NCBI GenBank assembly: GCA_964630775.1
Contig: CAZVYY010000012.1
Location: 43,490-107,489, forward strand
DNA from: Anaeroglomus sp964630775
GTDB lineage: Bacteria; Planctomycetota; Phycisphaerae; Sedimentisphaerales; Anaerohalosphaeraceae
Direction: 5' to 3'
DNA: 64,000 nucleotides
The stretch's first letter is position 1; each line of letters begins with the position of its first letter. Shown piece by piece: positions 24,772-32,611 of the stretch. Position numbers and translations under genes: made by a program. The notes below the pieces were generated by a model that was not told the DNA's origin, did no database searches, and worked only from the letters and a program-made list of their open reading frames with translations.

Positions 24772-25686
24772 TTACTTGCTTAACAGTTTCTTCAGCAGCG
24801 CCCGCTGGAAGTGCAGCCGGTTTTCCGCCTCGTCAAAAATTACCGACTGAGACGACTCGCACACCGAATCGGTAATCTCATAGCCGCGATACGCCGGCAG
24901 GCAATGCATCACCTTGGCCCGCTTCGGAGCCGCCGCCAGCAGGGCGTCGTTAATCTGGTATCCCTGGAAATCCCGAATCCGCTGTTCTTTCTCGGCCTCC
25001 TGACCCATACTGACCCAGGTATCCGTATAAAGTACATCGGCATCCTTCACCGCATCCATCGGATTGCGAATCTGTATCGCACACCCGGGGCTGATTTGAT
25101 TGGCGGTATCCAGCGTCTCCGGATCCAGTTCGTACCCCGCCGGCGCCGCAATCACAAACTGCATATCCAGCTTCGCGCACGCAAACGCCAGCGACCGGGC
25201 GACATTGTTGCCGTCCCCGATATACGCCAGCTTCAACCCCTTCAGCTTGCCGAAATGTTCCATTGCCGTCTGCATATCCGCCATCGCCTGGCAGGGGTGC
25301 GACCAGTCCGACAGGGCGTTAATCACCGGCACCGTTGCCCAGCGGTCCAGTTCGACAATCGTCTCATGCTTGAAGGTCCGGGCCATAATACCGCTGACAT
25401 ACCGCGAAAACACCCTCGCCATATCCTTGGCCGGCTCTCGCTGCCCGATAATCCCGATGTCCTCGGGCTTCAGATATATCGCATTCCCGCCCAGGTCCTG
25501 CATGGCCACCTGAAAACTCACTCTCGTCCGCAGGCTGGTCTTCTCAAACAGCATCGCCAGGGTCTTGCCCGTCAGGCATAAATCCCGCTTGCCGTTTTTA
25601 TACAGTGTCTTGAGGCTGATGCTTAAATCCAGCAGCTCCAGCAGCTCCTGGCTCGTACAATCCCGGATCGAAAGGAAGCTTTTCAT
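24772..25686 (-). CDS. argF: Ornithine carbamoyltransferase
   Basis: 304 residues. Makes citrulline from ornithine and carbamoyl phosphate in arginine synthesis. The carbamoyl-phosphate loop is EKTSLRTRVSF (S-x-R-T-R, about 45-55; a Leu replaces the usual Thr between S and R). HPCQAMADMQT (about 122) binds carbamoyl phosphate, DTWVSMGQE carries the ornithine-binding SMG loop (about 219), and HCLPAYRG (about 258) holds the active-site cysteine. The ATG at 25686 is 4 bases after the argD stop with gaggga just upstream; the in-frame start at 25728 would lie inside argD. With argD and argB it forms an arginine operon on the minus strand. Confidence 0.95.
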   Translation of the reverse strand: MKSFLSIRDCTSQELLELLDLSISLKTLYKNGKRDLCLTGKTLAMLFEKTSLRTRVSFQVAMQDLGGNAIYLKPEDIGIIGQREPAKDMARVFSRYVSGIMARTFKHETIVELDRWATVPVINALSDWSHPCQAMADMQTAMEHFGKLKGLKLAYIGDGNNVARSLAFACAKLDMQFVIAAPAGYELDPETLDTANQISPGCAIQIRNPMDAVKDADVLYTDTWVSMGQEAEKEQRIRDFQGYQINDALLAAAPKRAKVMHCLPAYRGYEITDSVCESSQSVIFDEAENRLHFQRALLKKLLSK

Positions 25687-25690
25687 AATC

Positions 25691-26875
25691 TTATCCCTCA
25701 GTTTCAAGAACGGTTGACAAAATTCCAATCGCCTGGTCGATTTCTTCGGTGTTGATGGTCATCGACGGCATAAACCGCAGGATATTGCCCTGCGTACAAT
25801 TGATTCGCAGTCCCTGCTCCAGACACTTGCTGACAATGCCGGCCCCCGGCACCGCCAGCTCAATACCAATCATCAATCCCTTGCCGCGGAGTTCTTTGAT
25901 GATGGGGAACTTCTGCTTGAGTGCATTCAGTTTATCCGTGGCATACTGCCCAATCCGCACGGCATGATCAATCAGTTTATCGCTCTCAATCGCCTCAATC
26001 GTCGCAATTGCCGCCGCACACGCCAGCGGATTCCCGCCAAAGGTCGAGGCATGAGTTCCCGGCACCAGTACGGATGCAATCTCCGGCTTGGCCACGATGG
26101 CTCCGATGGCAACCCCGCCGCCCAGCGTCTTGGCCAGCGTGATAATGTCCGGCACCACCTCATAATGCTGATACCCAAACCACCGGCCCGTCCGCCCCAT
26201 CCCCGTCTGCACCTCGTCCAGAATCATCAATGCCCCGGATTCATCGCACAGGTCGCGGATGGTCTGCATATACTCCGGCGTCGCCTCACGCACACCGCCT
26301 TCACCCTGGATCGGCTCAATCAGCACGCCGCAGACCTCATCGCTGAATGCCTGCGTCAGTGCATCGATATCGTTAAACGGCACATATTCAAACCCCGCCA
26401 ATAGCGGCATGAATCCCTCATGATACTTCGGCTGTGCCGTCGCGGTCACTGCTGCGAACGTCCGCCCATGAAAACTCCGCTCAGCGGTGATGAATTTATA
26501 CCGTTTCTTGCCGGCGTTGAATTTCCGTGCCAGCTTCATCGCCGCCTCGTTAGCCTCTGCACCGCTGTTGCAGAAAAAACACTTGCCTCCGAATGCCCGC
26601 TCCGACAGCAGTTTGGCCAACTGGCCCTGCTGAATCGTATAGAATGTATTATCAATGTGCAGCAGTTCCCCGGCCTGTCGGCGAATCGCCTCAACGACCT
26701 TCGGATGACAATGCCCGATGCCGCTGACCGCCCATCCCGGAAACAAATCCAGGATCTTGTTGCCGTCCAAATCGTATAAATAATTGCCCTCGCCCCGCGT
26801 AATCACCCGCGGCAGTCGCCCGTAATTTCCGATGACGTACTGATTAAATTGTGTAATAACCTCTTGTGTATTCAT
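25691..26875 (-). CDS. argD: Acetylornithine aminotransferase
   Basis: 394 residues. PLP-dependent class III aminotransferase converting N-acetylglutamate semialdehyde to N-acetylornithine; in many bacteria it also serves in lysine synthesis. Motifs are GEGNYLYDLDGNKILDL (start), FCNSGAEANEAAMKLAR (cofactor phosphate region, about 100), SFHGRTFAAVTATAQ (about 132), LIEPIQGEGGV (about 188), LILDEVQTGMGRTG with the PLP-contacting D (about 222-235), and TLAKTLGGGVAIGA with the Schiff-base lysine (about 254). The stop is 4 bases from the argF start. It lies downstream of argB, with an 84-base gap containing gaactacgaac-type repeats at 26930-26957. Confidence 0.95.
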   Translation of the reverse strand: MNTQEVITQFNQYVIGNYGRLPRVITRGEGNYLYDLDGNKILDLFPGWAVSGIGHCHPKVVEAIRRQAGELLHIDNTFYTIQQGQLAKLLSERAFGGKCFFCNSGAEANEAAMKLARKFNAGKKRYKFITAERSFHGRTFAAVTATAQPKYHEGFMPLLAGFEYVPFNDIDALTQAFSDEVCGVLIEPIQGEGGVREATPEYMQTIRDLCDESGALMILDEVQTGMGRTGRWFGYQHYEVVPDIITLAKTLGGGVAIGAIVAKPEIASVLVPGTHASTFGGNPLACAAAIATIEAIESDKLIDHAVRIGQYATDKLNALKQKFPIIKELRGKGLMIGIELAVPGAGIVSKCLEQGLRINCTQGNILRFMPSMTINTEEIDQAIGILSTVLETEG

Positions 26876-26929
26876 TATTCTTTATCCTATGCAAAAAAGC
26901 TCATATCCAAAAGGCCCGGCGACAAATCT

Positions 26930-26957
26930 ACGAACTCCGAACTATGAACTACGAACT
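26930..26957. repeat. Dispersed gaact-type repeat
   Basis: Run of acgaactccgaactatgaac and tacgaact units in the argB-argD gap. Same family as the units at 17172-17215 and 20838-20870. Confidence 0.55.
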
Positions 26958-26959
26958 TT

Positions 26960-27838
26960 TTATTTGATAATCTGCGTCCCAACGCCTTTATCCGTGTAAA
27001 TTTCCAGCAGCAGCGAATGAGGAAATCTGCCGTCGATGATATGAGCCTTCTTGACGCCGCCTTCCAGTGCGATCAGGCACGATTCGACTTTGGGCAGCAT
27101 TCCTTTATTGATAATGCCGTCTTTGATCATCGCGTTGATTTCCGCCTCGCTGACACTTGAAATCCGGCTCTCCGGATCATTGATATCTCTTAAAATACCA
27201 TGCGTATCGGACAGCGCCACGAACTTTTCCGCCTGCACCGCCGCGGCCACCTTGCCTGCTACGGTATCGGCATTGCAGTTCAGCTTCGCACCGCCCATCT
27301 TGGCCCGTGCAATCGGAGCAATCACCGGAATCACACCGGACTGGCACAGCGTCTTGAGCAGCTCGCCGTTGACTTCTGTGGCTTCACCCACCAGCCCCAG
27401 GTCTATCTTGCGGCCATCATCACTGACTAACCGCAGCGGTTCGGCAAACACCACGCAGCTGCTCAGCGAATGCATCCCCATCCCCCGGCATCCCAGCTCA
27501 TTGAGAATCTGACACATCGGCGTGTTCATTTTATGCACCAGCACATGTTCGGCTATCGCCAGCGTCCGCTCGTCGGTATAGCGTCTGCCCTGAACCCACA
27601 CCGGCTCCAGCCCAGACTCGTTCATCGCCTGCGTAATTGCCTTGCCGCCGCCATGAACCAGAATCGGACGCATTCCCACAATCGACATAAATGCCACATC
27701 CACCAGCAGCTTCCGCTGGAGTTCCATATCGTCCAGAATACTGCCGCCCAGCTTGACGACGACAATCTTGTCCTTGAAGCTGCGAATATATCCCATCGCT
27801 TCAATCAGAGCGCCGGCCTTTTCGATGGCTTGTTCCAT
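26960..27838 (-). CDS. argB: Acetylglutamate kinase
   Basis: 292 residues. Phosphorylates N-acetylglutamate, the second step of arginine synthesis and often the arginine-controlled one. Amino-acid-kinase fold: VVVKLGGSILDD (phosphate-binding, about 27-38), RPILVHGGGKAITQAM (about 57-72), the WVQGRRYTDERTLAIAEHVL region, LGLVGEATEVNGELL, and IAPIARAKMGGAKLNCNADTVAGKVA (about 175-200, nucleotide and substrate binding). The C-terminal stretch GGVKKAHIIDGRFPHSLLLEIYTDKGVGT is standard. The N-terminus (IEKAGALIEAMGYIRSF) is the helix that arginine-sensitive enzymes have, so feedback inhibition is possible. aaaggg lies before the ATG; a tRNA gene is 75 bases upstream on the same strand. Confidence 0.95.
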   Translation of the reverse strand: MEQAIEKAGALIEAMGYIRSFKDKIVVVKLGGSILDDMELQRKLLVDVAFMSIVGMRPILVHGGGKAITQAMNESGLEPVWVQGRRYTDERTLAIAEHVLVHKMNTPMCQILNELGCRGMGMHSLSSCVVFAEPLRLVSDDGRKIDLGLVGEATEVNGELLKTLCQSGVIPVIAPIARAKMGGAKLNCNADTVAGKVAAAVQAEKFVALSDTHGILRDINDPESRISSVSEAEINAMIKDGIINKGMLPKVESCLIALEGGVKKAHIIDGRFPHSLLLEIYTDKGVGTQIIK

Positions 27839-27912
27839 AGTCTAACCCTTTACCAACCAACACATAATACTGTACTTCATGCAACACACCCATTGGGCAT
27901 AAAATAAAAAAA

Positions 27913-27984
27913 AGCCAACGGCGGGATTCGAACCCGCAACCCCTGGTTTACAAAACCAGAGCTCTACCGTTGAGCTACATTGGC
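27913..27984 (-). tRNA. tRNA-Thr (anticodon TGT)
   Basis: Read on the minus strand: acceptor stem GCCAATG pairs with CGTTGGC (one T-G pair), D arm GCTC/GAGC, anticodon stem CTGGT/ACCAG with loop TTTGTAA giving anticodon TGT (reads ACA and other ACN threonine codons), T arm GCGGG/CCCGC with loop TTCGAAT. The total is 72 bases including discriminator T. CCA is not encoded. It lies just upstream of argB on the same strand. Confidence 0.96.
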
Positions 27985-28148
27985 GTTTTTAACGTATTCA
28001 ATTGTTTGCCGCATGCCAACGGATCAGGGCATCCCTGCGCCGCAGGCCGGAAAAGGCAAATTGTACAAATCCCACCCCATTATTTCAAGAAAAATTCTCC
28101 TTGGAAATTACCCGCCAAAACGCATCCGGAATCAACTCCAAAACGCAC

Positions 28149-29756
28149 CTAACTCTTGTCCCCAAAAGGACGTATCCGCTCCTGGATGCACCAGCAATCA
28201 TACAGCACCAGCGCCGTCATCGCCTCAATCACCGGGATAATCCGCGGCACAATACACGGATCATGCCGCCCATGCGTCTCAATCGACTGATTCCGCCCTT
28301 CGAGGTCAATTGTTTTCTGGGGTTTAGCTATCGACGATGTCGGCTTCACGGCAATCTGGAAATACACCGGCTGCCCCGTCGAAATCCCCCCGGTAATTCC
28401 CCCGGCATTATTGCTCACAAACCCCCCGTCCGCCATATTATCATTCGACTGGCTCCCGCGCATCCGGCACAATTCAAAGCCCTTGCCGACCTCAATCCCC
28501 TTGACCGCCCCCAGTGTCATAATCGCATGGCAAATCCGCGCGTCCAGCTTCCCGAACACCGGATCCCCTAATCCCGCCGGCAGTCCGAAAATCTCCAGCT
28601 TCACAATCCCGCCAACCGAATCATTATCATTCTTGGCCGCCAGTATCGCCTGCTCCATCCCCTTGGCCGCCTCGGCATCCGCACACCGCACCGGCGTCTT
28701 CTCAATCATTCCATAATCGCACGATTTCGCTCGAACACCCCCAATCTCAATCGCATGGGCGACAATCTTAACTCCTTTTTCTTCCAGCAGCTTACGCACC
28801 ACCGTCCCGCCCATCACACGCCCGGCCGTCTCACGTCCCGATGACCGCCCACCGCCCCGATAATCCCGAATCCCGTATTTCTTATAAAACGTGAAATCCG
28901 CATGTCCAGGACGAAACAGGTCTTTTATCCCCTCATACTTGCTCGAATCGTGGTCGCGATTGAAAATCACCATCGCAATCGGTGCCCCCGTCGTCTTACC
29001 CCCAAATACCCCCGACAATATCTCCACCTGGTCCTTCTCATCCCGCGGCGTCGTCACATCGCTCTGTCCAGGCCGCCGGCGATTCAGCTCTTTCTGGATA
29101 TCCTCCGCCGAAATCTCCAGTCCCGGCCGCACCCCATCCAGCACCGCTCCAATCGCAGGCCCGTGGCTTTCCCCGAACGTCGTCAGCGCAATCACGTCCC
29201 CATAAGTATTGGCCGCCTTCGACCGTATTGCCAGTTCTCGCCCCAATCCCTCCATAATCTCCGCCGCGATTGCCGCCGGCGTTTTCCCCGTCGTATCCAC
29301 CAGAATATCCGCAAATGGTCCCAGCAGTTCCTCACGAAACGCCACATTCTTATCCAGTTGCTCCCGCGCATCCGGCCCGCGCAGCCACGGCGGCAGACCA
29401 TCCTTTTCCAGCCGTGCCCAGATCGTCTCCGTATCCGCCTTCAGATAGATCAAAATCGCATTCTTCCGCAGGGCCTGCCGACTGCCCGGATCAATCAGAC
29501 TCGACCCCCCGCAGACAATCAGCTTCCATTCCGCATCCTCGAGTTGCCGGGCCATCATCGCCTCGACCTGGCGAAACGCATCCTGCCCGTGCTCGACATA
29601 AATCTCCCGGCACGTGTGCCGATGCCCGATCTGCTTGAAGAAGTGCTCTTCAATCAGCGCGTCCGTCTCAATCATCTCCAATCCCGTCATCCGGCTCAAT
29701 TCCCTGGCGACGGTGCTTTTGCCTGCACCCTTGGCCCCGGCGATTACTATTTTCAT
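28149..29756 (-). CDS. Shikimate kinase-chorismate synthase fusion
   Basis: 535 residues joining two enzymes of aromatic amino-acid synthesis. Residues 1 to about 172 are shikimate kinase-like (AroK): P-loop GAKGAGKST (7-15), ETDALIEE with the shikimate-contacting D (about 30-37), EHGQDAFRQVEAMM (about 55), CGGSSLIDP (about 80), and the lid arginine in PPWLRGPDAREQL. Residues about 183-535 are chorismate synthase (AroC): YGDVIALTTFGESHGPAIG, RRRPGQSDVTTPRDEKD, GKTTGAPIAM, DYRGGGRSSGRETAGRVMGG, QSNDNMADGGFVSNNAGG and SSIAKPQKTIDL. Chorismate synthase uses reduced FMN. The fused steps are not consecutive; EPSP synthase acts between them and is not in the window. gagagg lies before the ATG. There is no stop or frame change at the junction, so this is a true fusion. 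Confidence 0.92.
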   Translation of the reverse strand: MKIVIAGAKGAGKSTVARELSRMTGLEMIETDALIEEHFFKQIGHRHTCREIYVEHGQDAFRQVEAMMARQLEDAEWKLIVCGGSSLIDPGSRQALRKNAILIYLKADTETIWARLEKDGLPPWLRGPDAREQLDKNVAFREELLGPFADILVDTTGKTPAAIAAEIMEGLGRELAIRSKAANTYGDVIALTTFGESHGPAIGAVLDGVRPGLEISAEDIQKELNRRRPGQSDVTTPRDEKDQVEILSGVFGGKTTGAPIAMVIFNRDHDSSKYEGIKDLFRPGHADFTFYKKYGIRDYRGGGRSSGRETAGRVMGGTVVRKLLEEKGVKIVAHAIEIGGVRAKSCDYGMIEKTPVRCADAEAAKGMEQAILAAKNDNDSVGGIVKLEIFGLPAGLGDPVFGKLDARICHAIMTLGAVKGIEVGKGFELCRMRGSQSNDNMADGGFVSNNAGGITGGISTGQPVYFQIAVKPTSSIAKPQKTIDLEGRNQSIETHGRHDPCIVPRIIPVIEAMTALVLYDCWCIQERIRPFGDKS

Positions 29757-29780
29757 ACAATCCTCTCTGTTATACTGGCT

Positions 29781-30782
29781 TTACTTTACTTGCTTGCCCA
29801 GTATAACCGCTTTTTCGCCGCAGGGCAATTGTTTGCTTTGCCGCCAGGGTTCCTCCCCGGCCTCCCGGCCCCGGGCAAAGCCGTACTCCACCCCATTGGC
29901 CGTCTTATAAACCGTTTCGCCTTTTTCATCCCATCGGTCATAAGTCCCCGTCATTGTCGCCTCGTACCACCGGTACGGAAACTCATGCTCGGCAAACAGC
30001 GGGTCAATGGCCGTGATATCCACATTATGCGCATGCTTCAAATCCTGCTGTGTCACGTTATAGGTAATATCCCGCGTGTAATAATGTTCCGCCCACACAT
30101 TGGCAGGGCGGTTCGGCTCACCCGCAATCGCCCCCAGCTCATCCGGGTCCCACTGGCTCGGCACGTACGCATCCAGAAACGTCAGATGCACCTCCACCCC
30201 CGGCCGCTCTTTGACAATCCGTTTGGCCGCCGCGTCAATCACCCAACTGCCCGCCGAATGCCCGATCAGATGCACATGCCGAACCGAATCCGACAGCTTC
30301 AGGCCCGCCGCCGCCAGCCGCGGCCCCCCGATATCCCGCGCATACCGTGCCGCATGGACCGACGTAATCACCACCGACCCGCCCGACCACCCGAAGCAGC
30401 CGCACATCCACTCGTTCGGGTCCACCCTGGCCGCGATCGCCTCGGCCATCTGCTCAGGCCAGTCCTTCGCCGCCTTATCCCCCCAGCCGTGCGTCACAAA
30501 GACCGCCTTATTCACACCCGCTGCCGGCCGGATTGCCCCCTCAATCACCACATTCGGCTCAGCCGCCACCGCCGGCGTCTCCACATCATATTGAAAAATA
30601 TACACCCCCTTATCGGTGATATGATAGATACCCCGCTCCGTCCGGGACGCCGTCACCGGCGCATCCAGCCACTTGCCCAGCCCCGCCTTCCGCATCCACT
30701 CCGCCGTCGTCGGCCCCGACTCCCCGCCCGAACATCCCGACGCCAGCACCAGCCACACAACAACACCATAACTCCATTTCAT
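29781..30782 (-). CDS. Lipoprotein with lipase-like alpha/beta-hydrolase domain
   Basis: About 333 residues. A lipoprotein signal peptide ends in the lipobox LASGC (cysteine near residue 17), so the protein is probably lipid-anchored at the inner or outer membrane. The hydrolase part has VFVTHGWGDKA (oxyanion strand, about 92-102) and the nucleophile elbow HLIGHSAGSWVIDAAA (G-H-S-A-G, about 176-180), as in pancreatic-lipase-like and other esterases. An aspartate in FLDAYVPSQWDP and a histidine in DLKHAHNVDITAIDP are candidates for the rest of the triad. The substrate is unknown. The ATG at 30782 gives a clean signal peptide; the extra upstream codons would start at TTG. Confidence 0.75.
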   Translation of the reverse strand: MKWSYGVVVWLVLASGCSGGESGPTTAEWMRKAGLGKWLDAPVTASRTERGIYHITDKGVYIFQYDVETPAVAAEPNVVIEGAIRPAAGVNKAVFVTHGWGDKAAKDWPEQMAEAIAARVDPNEWMCGCFGWSGGSVVITSVHAARYARDIGGPRLAAAGLKLSDSVRHVHLIGHSAGSWVIDAAAKRIVKERPGVEVHLTFLDAYVPSQWDPDELGAIAGEPNRPANVWAEHYYTRDITYNVTQQDLKHAHNVDITAIDPLFAEHEFPYRWYEATMTGTYDRWDEKGETVYKTANGVEYGFARGREAGEEPWRQSKQLPCGEKAVILGKQVK

Positions 30783-30884
30783 ATTTTGTCTCACTATCAA
30801 CGCTCCTGTCTTTGCCGGGTAGTATGATCAAATCCCATTTGACCAAATCATATAACCCGCTGCCAAATTAACAAATTAGTGCGG

Positions 30885-30921
30885 CCCAGTCAAGCTCCGC
30901 TTGGCTGGGGTGCATCACCCC
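30885..30921. other. Two overlapping alternative hairpins in intergenic DNA
   Basis: CCCAGTCAAGC (30885-30895) pairs with GCTTGGCTGGG (30899-30909) with one T-G pair. GGGGTG (30907-30912) can instead pair with CACCCC (30916-30921). They share bases 30907-30909, so only one can form at a time. No T-run follows. They lie between the two lipoprotein genes; the rest of 30783-31030 shows nothing I can name. Confidence 0.4.
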
Positions 30922-31030
30922 GTGTTATGCAATGGGTGAAACGATCAAACTTTGTTTGGCCATTGGTAGTTCGCTATAAATTTCAAGAACGATCCGTGTG
31001 ATCCATTTCATATTAATCCATTCTTGAATA

Positions 31031-31807
31031 TTACTGTTTATCGCCCATGCCGTCCTGCCAGAGCTTGAATCGATAGTGTGACAAATCGATCTGGCCCTTA
31101 TCAATATCTTCTTCACGAATCACTGCAATATAATAAGGGGCATTTTCGTCATTATCCCAAAGCTCGCCATATCTTAAAGGATATCGAATTGTTAATACAA
31201 TCTTATTTAAATGATAGTGTACATCAAATGGAACCTGAAGCTTTCCGTCGCAAACAAAACAATCTTTCGCCTGATGCTTTTGCCATGAGAGAGTGTTCCA
31301 AAGCAGTTTTGTCGATTGCGTAAACTGATCTTCGGGAATTGATATCCATTTAAAACTGATTCCATCGTCCTCAATATACTGAATCCAATAAATATAAAGA
31401 TGGTTTTCCCAATAAATAACAGCGGCATCACCCGCTTTAATACTATGTGTTGCGTATGCTTCACCGGAAATACCCCTTATCCATTCATGTTTTACGCAGC
31501 CTGTTTTCTCGAAATCCTCCATAAGCAAAATCTTTTCACGGTTTGATCTGATTTCAACAATACGATTACTCTGACATTTTTTACATGCTTGACTGCCAAA
31601 AAGCAGATCACCCTCAGGCCAGCAGTAAAATGAATAGGGGTCAACTGGAGGTTCAAGAGTGACCCATTCACCACAATCCCAGTTTTGAAGATTATAAGGA
31701 AATGGACCAGATAGCGGTTGTGAGGTGTCTGGTTCTTGTTTGTCTGAGCATCCTGTCACAAGAATCACAGCCCCCGCCAGCAACCGCAATACCGTTCGAT
31801 GTGACAT
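31031..31807 (-). CDS. Lipoprotein of unknown function
   Basis: 258 residues. A signal peptide (LRLLAGAVILVTGC) ends in a lipobox with cysteine near residue 20. The mature part is not a family I recognise. It contains a cysteine-rich segment QACKKCQSNRIVEI (about 73-86), aromatic-rich stretches (YWENHLYIYWIQYI) and a C-terminal PYYIAVIREEDIDKGQIDL. ggaagga lies 8 bases before the ATG. Composition is richer in AT than the neighbouring lipase-like gene. Membrane-attached and periplasm-facing location is inferred from the lipobox only. Confidence 0.6.
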   Translation of the reverse strand: MSHRTVLRLLAGAVILVTGCSDKQEPDTSQPLSGPFPYNLQNWDCGEWVTLEPPVDPYSFYCWPEGDLLFGSQACKKCQSNRIVEIRSNREKILLMEDFEKTGCVKHEWIRGISGEAYATHSIKAGDAAVIYWENHLYIYWIQYIEDDGISFKWISIPEDQFTQSTKLLWNTLSWQKHQAKDCFVCDGKLQVPFDVHYHLNKIVLTIRYPLRYGELWDNDENAPYYIAVIREEDIDKGQIDLSHYRFKLWQDGMGDKQ

Positions 31808-32220
31808 TTAAAAAGTCCTTCCAGAGATTATGCATCGTGTAATTTTCATTTTTGCTCTGTCATTTTGCATTTTGCTCTTTGATTTTTTATCTATCTCTCC
31901 AGTTCCCTGTTTAAAATTCTCCGGCCCTAAACGTCTCATTCTGGCTGTGAACAATACCGCTTTATCAATAATTAAGGATATATCTTACAATCTCTGTCCA
32001 AATCTTCAGCGCCCATTTTCTGAATTTCTGTCCACAGTAAAAAATTCATTTCTATTTCAATCTACAATATACAATTTACAATCTAAAATATTTTTAAAAA
32101 TGTTAGCAACTTTTCCCGCCAGGCCGACATATATATGAGGGCCTTATCAGGAAGGAAAGGCAGAAGGAAAAAAGAGGGTAGGAAAAGGAGGAATAGTGTG
32201 ATGGCTACCAAAAAAACAAA
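31808..32220. other. AT-rich intergenic region with low-complexity repeats
   Basis: Holds cattttgcattttgctcttt units (31858-31885), whose complement aaaaatcaaagagcaaaa recurs at 38106-38123, then short aattt/acaat repeats (32060-32095), then a purine-rich run (32145-32200). No gene is convincing here. Confidence 0.5.
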
Positions 32221-32520
32221 CCTAAATTACAATTCTTGTACCCCTGCATCCTTGTATTCTTGTTTCTCACCAAACGAAGCCAATTTGCTGGAAGCTGGGA
32301 GCCGGCAGCTCGAAGCTTTTTTACCAAACAAACCCAATTCCACATTCTTGAATCCATGTATCCTTGCATCCTTGTATTCTTGTTTCTCACCAAACGAAGC
32401 CAATTTGCTGGAAGCTGGGAGCCGGCAGCTCGAAGCTTTTTTACCAAACAAACCCAATTCCATATTCATGTATCCATGTATCCCTGCATCCTTGTATTCC
32501 TGTTTTCCAATACGAAGCCA
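32221..32520. repeat. 120-bp tandem repeat, two full copies and one partial
   Basis: Period is exactly 120 bases: cctgcatccttgtattcttg at about 32243, ccttgcatccttgtattctt at about 32362, and again at 32482. Bases about 32245-32342 and 32365-32462 are identical over nearly 100 bases; the third copy diverges after about 40 bases. Each unit contains tggaagctgggagccggcag and cgaagc. Because 120 is a multiple of three and the unit has few stops, several frames stay open on both strands, which explains spurious open frames of 80-140 codons here. Confidence 0.9.
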
Positions 32521-32527
32521 AATCGCC

Positions 32528-32555
32528 TTGTATTTTGCCGTAAGTCGGTTACAAT
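32528..32555 (+). promoter_or_regulatory. Candidate sigma-70-type promoter for glycyl-tRNA synthetase
   Basis: TTGTAT (32528-32533), 16-base spacer, TACAAT (32550-32555), 57 bases before the start codon. Matches the consensus moderately well; inference from sequence only. Confidence 0.4.
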
Positions 32556-32611
32556 AGGCACTTTATATGAACTTGCAGGGAACCCTATAACATATTTCAG
32601 GAAAATGACTT

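Noticed and set aside
28902..30827. 641-codon open frame on the plus strand
   Set aside because: Opposite the AroK-AroC fusion and the lipase-like gene; extremely rich in Arg/Pro/His/Leu with no family signature.
31830..32138. 102-codon frame with hydrophobic start
   Set aside because: Built from low-complexity ttttgct/aattt sequence of a dispersed repeat; no ribosome binding site and no motif.
32221..32520. CRISPR array
   Set aside because: Repeat and spacer are not separable; the 120-base unit repeats as a whole, and no cas genes are near.
32135..32557. 140-codon frame with internal 40-residue repeat and a purine-rich run resembling a ribosome binding site
   Set aside because: The 120-base tandem repeat keeps several frames open on both strands; composition (Cys/Ser/Asn/Phe-rich, repeated PCILASLYSC) is not protein-like and the purine run is low-complexity. 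Treated as a repeat.
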